A stretch of DNA of 64,000 bases from VYFG01 sp965213885 (GTDB lineage Bacteria > Pseudomonadota > Gammaproteobacteria > Arenicellales > Poriferihabitantaceae). Location: NCBI GenBank assembly GCA_965213885.1, contig OZ243919.1:992001-1056000 (forward strand). The letters run 5' to 3'. The first letter of the stretch is position 1. Every line of letters starts with the position of its first letter. Below are positions 25,617 through 33,811 of this stretch, one piece after another. A program made the position numbers and the translations under genes. Below the pieces are notes generated by a model, which was not told the DNA's origin, did no database searches, and saw only the letters and a list, made by a program, of their open reading frames with translations.

Positions 25617-27632
25617 ATGACCGGAACCTCGACCATGGGGGCTACCGAGCTCCCGACACCGGGCGGTTATCGCGTACCCTGGGTCTGGGGGGGCTTTCTG
25701 GCAGGGTCGCTGATGGTCGCCTGGTTCGGCGAGTACTGGTCCTGGGCGGTGAACTATCCCAGGGACTGGGTCGTCCCGCTACGGTACTGGATCAGCGACT
25801 TCATGGAATGGCTGATCAAGGACCTGGACTTCGGCCTGTTCACGTTCAAGGAGATGACGCGATCGATCGCATGGTTGCTGGAGTGGCCGCTGGCGTTCGC
25901 CAGCCGTCTCCTGGTCACGGGATTTTCCTTTTCCGATAATCCAAACGCCGAGGCGGTGCTCCATCCCTTGCCCTGGATTGCGGTGATCGCCGCGTTCACC
26001 ATCTTCGGCCACTGGATCAGAGACTGGAAACTGGCGCTGCTGGCCGGCACCTGCATGACCTACCTGGCCGTCTTCGGCCGCTGGGAAAGTGCCATGGTAA
26101 CCCTGAGTGCCATCCTGATCGCGGTGCCGCTCGGCGTCATCGGCGGATTGCTGATCGGCATCCAGGCCCATCGTTCCGTCTGGTTCGGCCGGGCCATCGA
26201 ACCGGTGCTCGATCTGATGCAGACGACCCCGGTATTTGCCTATCTCGTTCCGGTCCTGTTCCTGTTCGGTTTCGGTCCGGTGGCTGCCATGATCGCGACC
26301 ATGATCTACGCCACGCCCCCCATGGTCCGGATCACCATGCTGGCCCTGTCCCAGGTGCCCACCGAGTCTATCGAATCCGGCCTCATGTCGGGCTGCACCC
26401 CCCGCCAGCTTCTGTGGAAGGTAATGATTCCGTCGGCCTCACCGGGACTGATGGTGGGTGTCAACCAGGTCATCATGTTGTCGCTCAACATGGTGATCAT
26501 CGCATCCATGATCGGCGCGGGGGGGCTCGGCTTCGACGTACTTTCGTCCCTGAAACGCCTGGCAATCGGTTCCGGGCTGGAGGCGGGCGTTGCCATCACC
26601 CTGCTGGCCATTGTCCTTGACCGTCTCAGCCAGGCTTTTGCACGCCGGGGGCTGGATATCCAAAGGGGGAGGGGGGAAAGCTGGGTCAAGCGCCATCCCC
26701 ACCTGACTGCGGCCGCCGCCGTCGTGGTGCTTGCATGGGCCATCTCGACATATCTGCCGTCTGTCAGGAGCTATCCCGAAGGCTGGACCATTACCACCAG
26801 CGGCTTCTGGGAGGAACTGGTGAAATGGATCAACGTCAACTATTTTGATCAGCTCGAAGCATTCAAGACCTTTCTCCTGCTCAACATCCTGATTCCGGTG
26901 AAGCGTTTCATGCTGGCAACCCCCTGGGTGGTGATGGTGGCCTTCGTAGCGTTGCTGGGCTACCGCCTGGGAGGCTGGAGACTGGCGCTGCTGACGGGCT
27001 CGCTTGCCTTGTTCATCGCATTCACCGGCGGTTGGAAGAAGGGCATGGTGACGGTTTATCTGTGCGGCCTGTCGGTCGTGTTCGCAGCCATGATCGGCAT
27101 ACCCATCGGTATCTGGTCGGCGCGCAACGAGCGGGTTCACCGCGTGATCCAGGTGTGCATCGATACCCTGCAGACGCTGCCGTCCTTCGTCTATCTCATC
27201 CCCGTGGTCATGCTGTTCCGGGTCGGCGATTTCGCCGCGATGCTGGCCATCGTGGCCTATGCCGTAGCGCCTGCCATCCGCTACACGGATCACGGCATCC
27301 GCCAGGTCCCGATCCAACTGGTGGAAGTCGCCAAGTCCGTCGGATGCACCCGCGGGCAGATCCTGCGCAAGGTGCAGTTGCCGGTGGCGCTGCCGGAGAT
27401 CATGCTGGGCATCAACCAGACCATCATGATGGCCTTGTCCATGCTCGTCATCACCGCCCTGGTGGGCACCCGGGAACTCGGCCAGGAAGTCTATATCGCA
27501 CTGACCAAGGCGGATACGGGACGTGGCCTGGTGGCCGGCGTATCCGTGGCCGCCATCGCCATCATTTCCGACCGTCTCATCAAGGCCTGGGTAGCCAGGC
27601 GGCGAGCCGCCCTGGGCCTTGCGGACAACTGA
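25617..27632 (+). CDS. Fused double ProW-type ABC permease
   Basis: A 671-residue inner-membrane protein with two permease modules in tandem. The first has 'LDLMQTTPVFAYLVPVLFLF' and the EAA-like loop 'ESGLMSGCTPRQLLWKVMIP'; the second repeats it as 'IDTLQTLPSFVYLIPVVMLF' and 'EVAKSVGCTRGQILRKVQLP'. Single ProW proteins are about 350 residues and act as homodimers, so this gene encodes both halves as one chain. A short hydrophilic linker with 'DIQRGRGESWVKRHPH' separates them. No ProV-type ATPase gene is present up- or downstream; the next gene is a kinase-like protein. The ATG at 25617 begins 'MTGTSTMGATELPTPGG'; weak ribosome-binding site. Confidence 0.9.
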   Translation: MTGTSTMGATELPTPGGYRVPWVWGGFLAGSLMVAWFGEYWSWAVNYPRDWVVPLRYWISDFMEWLIKDLDFGLFTFKEMTRSIAWLLEWPLAFASRLLVTGFSFSDNPNAEAVLHPLPWIAVIAAFTIFGHWIRDWKLALLAGTCMTYLAVFGRWESAMVTLSAILIAVPLGVIGGLLIGIQAHRSVWFGRAIEPVLDLMQTTPVFAYLVPVLFLFGFGPVAAMIATMIYATPPMVRITMLALSQVPTESIESGLMSGCTPRQLLWKVMIPSASPGLMVGVNQVIMLSLNMVIIASMIGAGGLGFDVLSSLKRLAIGSGLEAGVAITLLAIVLDRLSQAFARRGLDIQRGRGESWVKRHPHLTAAAAVVVLAWAISTYLPSVRSYPEGWTITTSGFWEELVKWINVNYFDQLEAFKTFLLLNILIPVKRFMLATPWVVMVAFVALLGYRLGGWRLALLTGSLALFIAFTGGWKKGMVTVYLCGLSVVFAAMIGIPIGIWSARNERVHRVIQVCIDTLQTLPSFVYLIPVVMLFRVGDFAAMLAIVAYAVAPAIRYTDHGIRQVPIQLVEVAKSVGCTRGQILRKVQLPVALPEIMLGINQTIMMALSMLVITALVGTRELGQEVYIALTKADTGRGLVAGVSVAAIAIISDRLIKAWVARRRAALGLADN

Positions 27633-27660
27633 AACCAACCTCACCCATATCCATCCACTC

Positions 27661-28542
27661 ATGACCACCACCATCGATCTAGTCAGGCGGCTCGCACTCT
27701 GGGACGGGCCGGTGGAGCCCCAGCCCGTTTCGGGCGGCATCACCAATGCAAACTTCGTCGTCCATTCCGGTGACCGCAGGTACTTCGTGCGCGCCGGAGA
27801 CGATATTCCGATACACGGAATCCTGCGCTTCAATGAACTCGCGGCAAGCCGTGCCGCCCATGCCGCCGGATTGTCCCCGGCGGTGATCCATCACGAACCC
27901 GGCGTACTGGTACTGGAATTCATCGAGGGCAGGACGTTCACGGAAGAGGATGTTCGCGAGGCAGGCAACCTGGAACGCATCCTGCCGCTGGTCAGGACCT
28001 GCCACCGGGAGGTGCCGAGGCATCTGCGCGGGCCCGCGTTGATCTTCTGGGTGTTCCACGTGGTGCGGGACTACGCGGCGACCCTGGAAGCCGGCGACAG
28101 CAGGATGAAAGGCCGGCTGTCCGAGCTGCTCAACATCGCGGAGAGACTGGAAGGGGCGGTAGGTCCCGTGGACATCGTGTTCGGACACAATGACCTGCTT
28201 GCGGCGAATTTCATTGATGACGGGGAACGCCTGTGGCTGATTGATTTCGACTACGCGGGCTTCAACAGCCCGCTGTTCGACCTCGGTGGTCTGGCTTCCA
28301 ACAATGGCCTGGACGAGGCACAGGAACGCTGGCTGCTCGAATCGTATTTCGAGAAGGAACTGGATGAACGTCTGTGGGTCGCCTACCGTGCCATGAAGTG
28401 TGCTTCCCTGCTGCGGGAAAGCATGTGGAGCATGGTGTCGGAGATCCATTCCACCCTGGATTTCGATTACCGGGCCTATACCGAAGAAAACCTCGCCCGG
28501 TTCGACAGCGCCGTACGGGAGTTCGAGGCGCTGCGAGCGTGA
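27661..28542 (+). CDS. Choline/ethanolamine kinase-like phosphotransferase
   Basis: A 293-residue protein of the APH/choline-kinase fold. 'VSGGITNANFVVHSGDRRYF' is the nucleotide-binding N-lobe, 'VFGHNDLLAANFIDDG' the Brenner-type catalytic motif (HNDxxxxN) and 'LWLIDFDYAGFNSPLFDLGG' the metal-binding DFD/E segment. Related enzymes phosphorylate choline, ethanolamine or similar alcohols with ATP. It begins 28 bp after the permease and its TGA stop overlaps the GTG of the dehydrogenase, so uptake, phosphorylation and oxidation are coupled. That the imported solute is the substrate is inference. Confidence 0.85.
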   Translation: MTTTIDLVRRLALWDGPVEPQPVSGGITNANFVVHSGDRRYFVRAGDDIPIHGILRFNELAASRAAHAAGLSPAVIHHEPGVLVLEFIEGRTFTEEDVREAGNLERILPLVRTCHREVPRHLRGPALIFWVFHVVRDYAATLEAGDSRMKGRLSELLNIAERLEGAVGPVDIVFGHNDLLAANFIDDGERLWLIDFDYAGFNSPLFDLGGLASNNGLDEAQERWLLESYFEKELDERLWVAYRAMKCASLLRESMWSMVSEIHSTLDFDYRAYTEENLARFDSAVREFEALRA

Positions 28543-30983
28543 GCGCATTGCCCGACAGGGCCCACGTGGTGGTGGTGGGCGGCGGCATCATGGGCTGTTC
28601 CACCGCCTATCACCTGGCCGGGCTGGGAGTCGGCGACGTGGTCCTGCTGGAGCGTCATCAGATATCCAGCGGCAGCACCTGGCACGCCGCGGGTCTGGTG
28701 GGGCAGTTGCGCAACCAGGCCGGCATCACCCAACTCCTCGGGCATTCGGTGGAACTGTACGAAAGACTGGAACGGGAAACCGACCAGGCAACCGGTTGGA
28801 AAATGAACGGAGGATTGCGGTTGGCGTGTAATCCGGAGAGGATGACGGAGATCAAGCGCCAGGCCACGACCGCCAAGAGCTTCGGTCTGGATATGCGGAT
28901 TCTGACGCCCCGGGAGGCGCAGGCGTTGTGGCCGGTGATGGATATCAGCGACGTGGTGGGGGCGGCATACCTGCCCACCGATGGCCAGGCGAATCCCGGC
29001 GACATCAACCGGGCACTGGCCCGGGGAGCAAGGCGACAGGGCGCGAGAATCATCGAAGGCTGCGGCGTCACCGGGGTGCGGGTGGAGGAGGGCAGGGTAA
29101 CGGGGCTGGATACCGTGCTGGGCAGGATCGGAACCGGTATCGTGGTCAACTGCTGCGGCCAGTGGGCAAGGGAATTCGGAGCCCTTGCCGGTGTCAACGT
29201 GCCCCTGGTCTCGGTGCAGCACCAGTACCTCCTGACCGAGCCCGTTGCCGGCGTCACACCGGACCTGCCGACCCTCAGGGATCCGGACCGGCTAACCTAC
29301 TACAAGGAGGAGGTGGGGGGACTCGTGATCGGGGGATACGAGCCCAACCCCATCGCCTGGGCGCAAGATGGCCTGCCTGCGGATTTCAGCTTCACCCTGC
29401 TGGATGCCGACTGGGATCATTTTGAGCCGATGATGGCCTTGGCCCTGCCCAGACTGCCAGCCCTGCGCGATGTCGGCGTCAAGCAACTGGTCAACGGTCC
29501 CGAGAGCTTTACCCCGGACGGGAACTTCATCCTCGGCGAGGCGCCGGAACTGCGGGGCTATTTTGTCGGTGCCGGCTTCAACGCCTTCGGCATCGCCTCC
29601 GGAGGCGGTGCGGGCAAGGCGCTGGCGGAATGGATCGTCGCCGGCGAGCCGCCCTATGATCTGTGGGCCGTGGATATCCGCCGTTTCGGTGCCGTACATC
29701 GCGACCGCAAATGGGTCCAGGCAAGAACGCTGGAACTCTACGGCAAGCATTACAGCATCGCCTGGCCGTCCGAGGAGCACAGCAGTGCCCGGGGCGCCAG
29801 CCACTCGCCGATGTACGCCACCTTGAAGCGGAAGGGGGCCTGCTTCGGAGAGAAGATGGGATGGGAGAGGCCCAACTGGTTTGCCCCTGCGGGGGTGAAA
29901 CCGGAGGATCGCTATTCCTTTGAACGATCCAACTGGTTCGACCACGTGGGCGAGGAACACCGCGCCGTGCGCGAACGCGTGGCGGTCCTTGACCAGACGT
30001 CATTCGCAAAATTCGAAGTCCACGGGCCGGACGCCGCCCGGGCACTCAACCGCATCTGCGCTGCGGACATTGACTGCACGCCCATGCGGCTGCGTTATAC
30101 ACAGATGCTGAACAGCCGCGGTGGGATTGAATGTGATCTCACCGTGACGCGTCTTGCGTCGGACCGTTATTACATCGTGACGGGGACCGGGTTCATCACC
30201 CATGACCGGCACTGGATCGAAAGCCACTTCCGGTCCGGTGAATCTGTCCGGCTTGAGGATGTCAGCGACCGATTTGCTGTCCTGTCCCTCATGGGTCCCC
30301 GATCCCGGGCGGTGCTCGAGACCATTGCAGAGGGATCATTCGACAACGCGGAATTTCCGTTTGGCTGCGCGCGTCACACCACGATACAGGGAATGACGTT
30401 GCTGGCGATCCGGGTCACCTACGTGGGTGAACTCGGCTGGGAACTGCATTGCCGGCGCGAGGATGCGCCCACCGTGTACCGGGCATTGATGGGGGCCGGC
30501 GAGGCGCACGGGATCACTGATGCGGGCTACCGCGCAATCGAGACGCTGCGCCTGGAGAAGGCCTACCGAGCATGGGGAACCGATTTGACGCCGGATCATA
30601 CGCCCCTTGAGGCGGGTCTCGGTTTTGCCGTGAAGCTGCAGTCCCCGGTGGATTTCGTGGGGCGCAAGGCACTCGAGGAGCAACTGTCGGGGCCGCTTGC
30701 CAAACGGCTGATGGGGTTTTCCGTGGACGTCCCGGATACCGTCCTGATCGGTCGGGAGACGATCTACCGGGACGGCGAACGGGTGGGGTGGCTGACCAGC
30801 GGCGGATACGGATACACCGTGGGCCGTGCCATTGGTCTCGGCTACGTCCGCAACCCGGACGGTGTGGAAGACGGTTGGCTCGCCTGCGGCAGCTACGAAC
30901 TCGAGGTCGCCGCCCGGCGCGTTCCGGCCAGACTCCATCGCCAGGCGCTCTATGACCCGGAGATGACGCGGGTCCGTGCTTGA
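28539..30983 (+). CDS. Dimethylglycine/sarcosine dehydrogenase-like FAD protein with GcvT domain (second copy)
   Basis: An 814-residue flavoprotein starting at a GTG that overlaps the kinase stop (GTGA). 'VVVVGGGIMGCSTAYHLAGL' is the FAD-binding motif, 'GSTWHAAGLVGQLRNQ' contains the His expected to hold FAD covalently, and the half from about residue 430 is a GcvT-like folate domain with 'YVGELGWELHCR' and 'WLTSGGYGYTVGRAIGLGYV'. It is built like the protein at 7089-9500 but clearly differs in sequence and sits in an independent operon controlled near the DeoR regulator, so the two probably act on different N-methyl compounds. No start with a better ribosome-binding site was found. Confidence 0.9.
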   Translation: MSALPDRAHVVVVGGGIMGCSTAYHLAGLGVGDVVLLERHQISSGSTWHAAGLVGQLRNQAGITQLLGHSVELYERLERETDQATGWKMNGGLRLACNPERMTEIKRQATTAKSFGLDMRILTPREAQALWPVMDISDVVGAAYLPTDGQANPGDINRALARGARRQGARIIEGCGVTGVRVEEGRVTGLDTVLGRIGTGIVVNCCGQWAREFGALAGVNVPLVSVQHQYLLTEPVAGVTPDLPTLRDPDRLTYYKEEVGGLVIGGYEPNPIAWAQDGLPADFSFTLLDADWDHFEPMMALALPRLPALRDVGVKQLVNGPESFTPDGNFILGEAPELRGYFVGAGFNAFGIASGGGAGKALAEWIVAGEPPYDLWAVDIRRFGAVHRDRKWVQARTLELYGKHYSIAWPSEEHSSARGASHSPMYATLKRKGACFGEKMGWERPNWFAPAGVKPEDRYSFERSNWFDHVGEEHRAVRERVAVLDQTSFAKFEVHGPDAARALNRICAADIDCTPMRLRYTQMLNSRGGIECDLTVTRLASDRYYIVTGTGFITHDRHWIESHFRSGESVRLEDVSDRFAVLSLMGPRSRAVLETIAEGSFDNAEFPFGCARHTTIQGMTLLAIRVTYVGELGWELHCRREDAPTVYRALMGAGEAHGITDAGYRAIETLRLEKAYRAWGTDLTPDHTPLEAGLGFAVKLQSPVDFVGRKALEEQLSGPLAKRLMGFSVDVPDTVLIGRETIYRDGERVGWLTSGGYGYTVGRAIGLGYVRNPDGVEDGWLACGSYELEVAARRVPARLHRQALYDPEMTRVRA

Positions 30984-30995
30984 ACCGGTTTCATC

Positions 30996-31027
30996 CCGCC
31001 CCGCCTGTCCGTTGGAAAGCGGGGCGG
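30996..31027. terminator. Strong 9-bp GC hairpin after the dehydrogenase operon
   Basis: CCGCCCCGC (30996-31004) pairs perfectly with GCGGGGCGG (31019-31027) around a 14-nt loop, 12 bp after the stop of the dehydrogenase gene. There is no U-run, but the position at the end of a four-gene operon and between convergent units suits a termination or 3'-protection structure. Confidence 0.5.
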
Positions 31028-31244
31028 AAGCCGGCGCCCGGCGGGTGCGACTCCAGCGCCGGTACCGTGAGCCGACCAGCGGCATGTGCGCTGGTTCCGG
31101 CGGGTTCTTGTCGGGGGATCGGCAGCCCGGATCAATCCTGGTTGTGATTTCCGTGCACAGTGCCCGTGGGAAGGTTCGACGGACCGGGGTGCGCATGCCG
31201 GAGAAGATTGTCCATCCTCGGGGTTGCGGTTCACACGCCGGCGG

Positions 31245-31643
31245 TCATGGATCCGCCGCGGCAAACCCGGAGCCGGCCTTTTCGTATTCCCTGCGCGGCG
31301 GAGCGAATACATCCATCACCACCAGTCCGTCGGGTCCGGACTCCATGGTATGGGGAACGCCGCCCGGGGTCCGCCAGAAATCTCCGCGGCCCACTTCTAC
31401 CGCATTTTCCCCCTGGTAACGGATGCCGGATCCACCCAGGCAGAATCCCCACTGCTCCTGTGGATGATGGTGCAGTCTGCCCTTGCAATTGGGCTCGAAC
31501 CGGACCACCGATAGCATGGCATGCTCACCCGGGTACACGGTGGTGGTGATCCCCGGCGCCAACTCTCTGTGAATACCGCCATCAGGCTCCTCAAGGTTGA
31601 AAAAGTGTTCCGGGCGCATGGTCGGGATGTGTGGATCGGGCAA
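31245..31643 (-). CDS. Cupin-domain protein
   Basis: A 132-residue single-domain cupin. 'HHHPQEQWGFCLGGSGIRY' gives the metal-binding histidines and Glu/Gln of the first cupin motif, and 'VEVGRGDFWRTPGGVPHTME' the second with its His. The jelly-roll barrel probably binds a divalent metal; small cupins of this sort act as sensors, isomerases or dioxygenases and cannot be told apart by sequence alone. It follows the metallohydrolase gene on the same strand with 83 bp between. Confidence 0.85.
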   Translation of the reverse strand: MPDPHIPTMRPEHFFNLEEPDGGIHRELAPGITTTVYPGEHAMLSVVRFEPNCKGRLHHHPQEQWGFCLGGSGIRYQGENAVEVGRGDFWRTPGGVPHTMESGPDGLVVMDVFAPPRREYEKAGSGFAAADP

Positions 31644-31726
31644 TCCGCCTGTATAACATACCGGCGAAGGGCGGACATCCTGGTATATCGCCCTGCCGGC
31701 TGATTCGCCGGGGAGGGGCGCCGTAC

Positions 31727-32677
31727 TTACTGCAGCGACTCCTGCTCCAGAGAAAGGTAAACGCTGTAGGCATTGCGCCGATTGGCCTCGAGAAAGGCCG
31801 GGTATTCGTAGAAGTCGCCCCAGTCCACTGCCTCGTAGGCTTCGTCGAACGGCGTCCAGTCCTCCACTGCCTCGCGCATGGCGTTCCGGACGAACATGAG
31901 GTACTTCCGGGTGAATTCGATGGTCTCTTCGGGATTTTCACCGGGGCTGCCATGGCCGGGAATGATGGCCTTGACCCCGGAGTTCGACAGGTCCTTCAGA
32001 ATGTTCAGCCAGGCCGCGGAATTCACGGACCCGAGCAGGGGAATCCGGTCGCGGAAGATGACGTCACCGGACAACAGTACACGGTCGGTCTCGACAAACA
32101 GCGCAAGGTCGCCATCCGAATGGGCGCTTCCCAGGTTTACCGCGCGGAAATCCACGTCCCCCAGAGTGAATGTTTCAACCTCCTCGAGGTAGCGGTCGGG
32201 CAACGCCAGCCGGGTGTCCTCGCCGACCCATGGACTCAGGCTGGTCCGGCGTTCCACCAGCCGGGTCCACCAGGTTTCCCCGGAGAGGTAGTGTACGGCG
32301 CCATCCGGCGCAATGATCTCGACGTCCAGTTCGTCAAACACCTGTGCACCGTACATGTGATCGGCGTGGTAATGGCTGATGTAGAGCAGCCTGACCGGTT
32401 CGTCGGTGACGGAGCGGATGGTATCCAGCAGCATGGCGCCCAGAGCCGGCGTTCCCAACGCATCGAAGACCACCACGCCGTTGCCGGTGACCACGAATGC
32501 CGCATTCGATGTGAAGCCGGCATTGAACGTTGCGGTGCCGGCAGCACCCTCAACATAGTAGACATGATCCGAAATGCGGACAGGCTCCATGGAGACCGGG
32601 ACGGGCGGATAATCCGCGGCGTGGGCCTGCAGGACAAGCAGCCCGTATAGCAGGACTGTGGCGTGAATCCCTTTCAA
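31727..32677 (-). CDS. Periplasmic metallo-beta-lactamase-fold hydrolase (SoxH-like)
   Basis: A 316-residue protein with a signal peptide (about 20 residues, ending 'LQAHA'). The zinc-binding motif 'YISHYHADHMYGAQVF' (HxHxDH) is intact, as are 'LGSAHSDGDLALFV' and 'VLLSGDVIFRD' with the third His and the bridging Asp, and 'IIPGHGSPG' with the last His. The pattern resembles SoxH and the quinoprotein-associated zinc metallohydrolases found with sulfur oxidation and methanol-oxidation loci. It starts at a TTG (32677), 14 bp after the thioredoxin-like gene, with only a weak ribosome-binding site. Substrate unknown, perhaps a thiol conjugate (inference). Confidence 0.85.
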   Translation of the reverse strand: MKGIHATVLLYGLLVLQAHAADYPPVPVSMEPVRISDHVYYVEGAAGTATFNAGFTSNAAFVVTGNGVVVFDALGTPALGAMLLDTIRSVTDEPVRLLYISHYHADHMYGAQVFDELDVEIIAPDGAVHYLSGETWWTRLVERRTSLSPWVGEDTRLALPDRYLEEVETFTLGDVDFRAVNLGSAHSDGDLALFVETDRVLLSGDVIFRDRIPLLGSVNSAAWLNILKDLSNSGVKAIIPGHGSPGENPEETIEFTRKYLMFVRNAMREAVEDWTPFDEAYEAVDWGDFYEYPAFLEANRRNAYSVYLSLEQESLQ

Positions 32678-32691
32678 ATTGAATTGCCAGT

Positions 32692-33187
32692 TCAGGTGGT
32701 GATGAAGCGCTCGATGAGTTCTACTGGGACGGCCCCCGCCTGCTTGGCGGCGAGATTCCCTTTGGAACTGTATATGAGAAATGAGGGTGTCCCGACCCAG
32801 GGTGTCCCGGTTGCGGCCCTGTAGAACTCCGCCACCTGGGCCGGTTCGCCGATGAGGTTCGGATAGTCCACGTCGTGCCGGCTGACGAATGCGCGCGCCT
32901 CTTCGAGTTTGGCTCTGCCATCCAGGGAAATATCAAGGACGGACGCATCGTGGTCGTTGTGGGCGAAATGAACATCCCGGTAGGCATGGGCCTCCCGGTT
33001 TCAGACGGGGCAGTCCGAGGCCCATATCAACACGACCAGCCACTGCCCCGGTGCCCGGAATTCTTCCGGTGACGCCGGGGAGAGGTCATCCAGTTTGCCG
33101 GAAGTCCGTGGCCAGTGCAGGCGGTTGTACCAGCAGTACCAGGCAGGCGGGCAGCAGTCCGTGTATACGCCGGGCGGCACCTGTCAT
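32692..33187 (-). pseudogene. Thioredoxin-like (TlpA/SoxW-type) gene with a frameshift and an in-frame TGA at the second Cys of CxxC
   Basis: Reading down from the ATG at 33187, 'RIHGLLPACLVLLVQPPALA' is a good signal peptide followed by TDFRQTG and a stop at 33086. One frame over, the protein continues as 'LDDLSPASPEEFRAPGQWLV', then 'VLIWASDCPV', a TGA codon at 33001-33003, then 'NREAHAYRDVHFAHNDHD' and a full thioredoxin-like C-terminal half with the cis-Pro site 'GTPSFLIYSSKGNLAAKQAG', ending at 32692. The frames join at CAAACTGG (about 33091-33098) if one A is removed. The TGA occupies exactly the second cysteine of the redox motif (CPV-C). It is therefore either a pseudogene with two lesions, or a gene with one assembly indel and selenocysteine at CxxU. 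Lies between the DsrE and SoxH-like genes. Confidence 0.6.
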
Positions 33188-33206
33188 GGTCGTGCGGAAA
33201 ACAGGG

Positions 33207-33232
33207 AAAAAGGCCGCCGGAAACCGGCGGCC
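33207..33232 (-). terminator. Intrinsic terminator downstream of the DsrE gene
   Basis: On the minus strand GGCCGCCGG (33232-33224), loop TTT, CCGGCGGCC (33220-33212) and then five T (33211-33207): a textbook 9-bp Rho-independent terminator. It starts 32 bp after the DsrE stop and ends 20 bp before the ATG of the thioredoxin-like gene, so most DsrE transcripts should stop here and the redox gene and metallohydrolase be expressed less or separately. Confidence 0.85.
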
Positions 33233-33263
33233 CGGCCATCGGTGACGAATATCGTCGAGGATC

Positions 33264-33749
33264 TCAGGGTTTGATATAGGAATAACCAAGAGCCTGCAGC
33301 TTGGCGACTTCCGCCACACCGCTGGGGACGATGTCCTCCTCGGAGACGTCATAAAGGTCCGTGGTGTAGTCCACCTTGCGACCCTTGACGGTGTTGTTGC
33401 AGACCTGGAAGGCAACCCCCTGGTCCTTGAGGCCGGTGATCTTGGCAGCCATTACCTCGTTGGCATTGGCATGCTTGAACTTGCCGAGCTTCTCCAGCGA
33501 ATCCGGATCAAGCAGAAGCGCCAGTCCATTGCCATGCAGGACCACTTTCAGGTCCAGGTTCTCCGCACCCACAGCGTTGATATGGTTCTGGATGTTCCTG
33601 AGCGCCCCTGCCTGGGCTTTCGGGTTGTCGTAGTTGATGTGGTAGACGACTTTCTGTTTCTCATAGCCGGATTCCGCGCCCATGGCCGCGGTGACCCAGA
33701 AAAGCGAGGCCATCGCCGCGCCCAGCGCAATCTTGACAATGGTGTTCAT
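33264..33749 (-). CDS. Periplasmic DsrE-family protein
   Basis: A 161-residue protein with a signal peptide (residues 1-24, ending 'VTAAMGA') and a DsrE/DsrF-like fold: 'KQKVVYHINYDNPKAQAGAL' and 'LDLKVVLHGNGLALLLDP', ending with 'GVAFQVCNNTVKGR' where the single conserved Cys lies. Exported DsrE-family proteins are found in sulfur-oxidising proteobacteria and are thought to bind or relay sulfur on the Cys. GAGGA lies seven bases before the ATG at 33749. It is followed by an intrinsic terminator, then the thioredoxin-like and SoxH-like genes, and preceded by a TtrSR-like pair, a set that together suggests thiosulfate or tetrathionate chemistry (inference). Confidence 0.85.
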   Translation of the reverse strand: MNTIVKIALGAAMASLFWVTAAMGAESGYEKQKVVYHINYDNPKAQAGALRNIQNHINAVGAENLDLKVVLHGNGLALLLDPDSLEKLGKFKHANANEVMAAKITGLKDQGVAFQVCNNTVKGRKVDYTTDLYDVSEEDIVPSGVAEVAKLQALGYSYIKP

Positions 33750-33811
33750 GGATTTTCCTCTATCGGTGTGGTCGGACATCGCATTGTATGCCTGCGTCCG
33801 GCTGTTGGCCA

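Noticed and set aside
32977..32998. A canonical SECIS element after the TGA in the thioredoxin-like gene
   Set aside because: A hairpin is present, but its loop is about 11 nt from the TGA and is CCAU, whereas known bacterial elements have the loop 16 or more nt away with a G near its start. Kept only as part of the open question.
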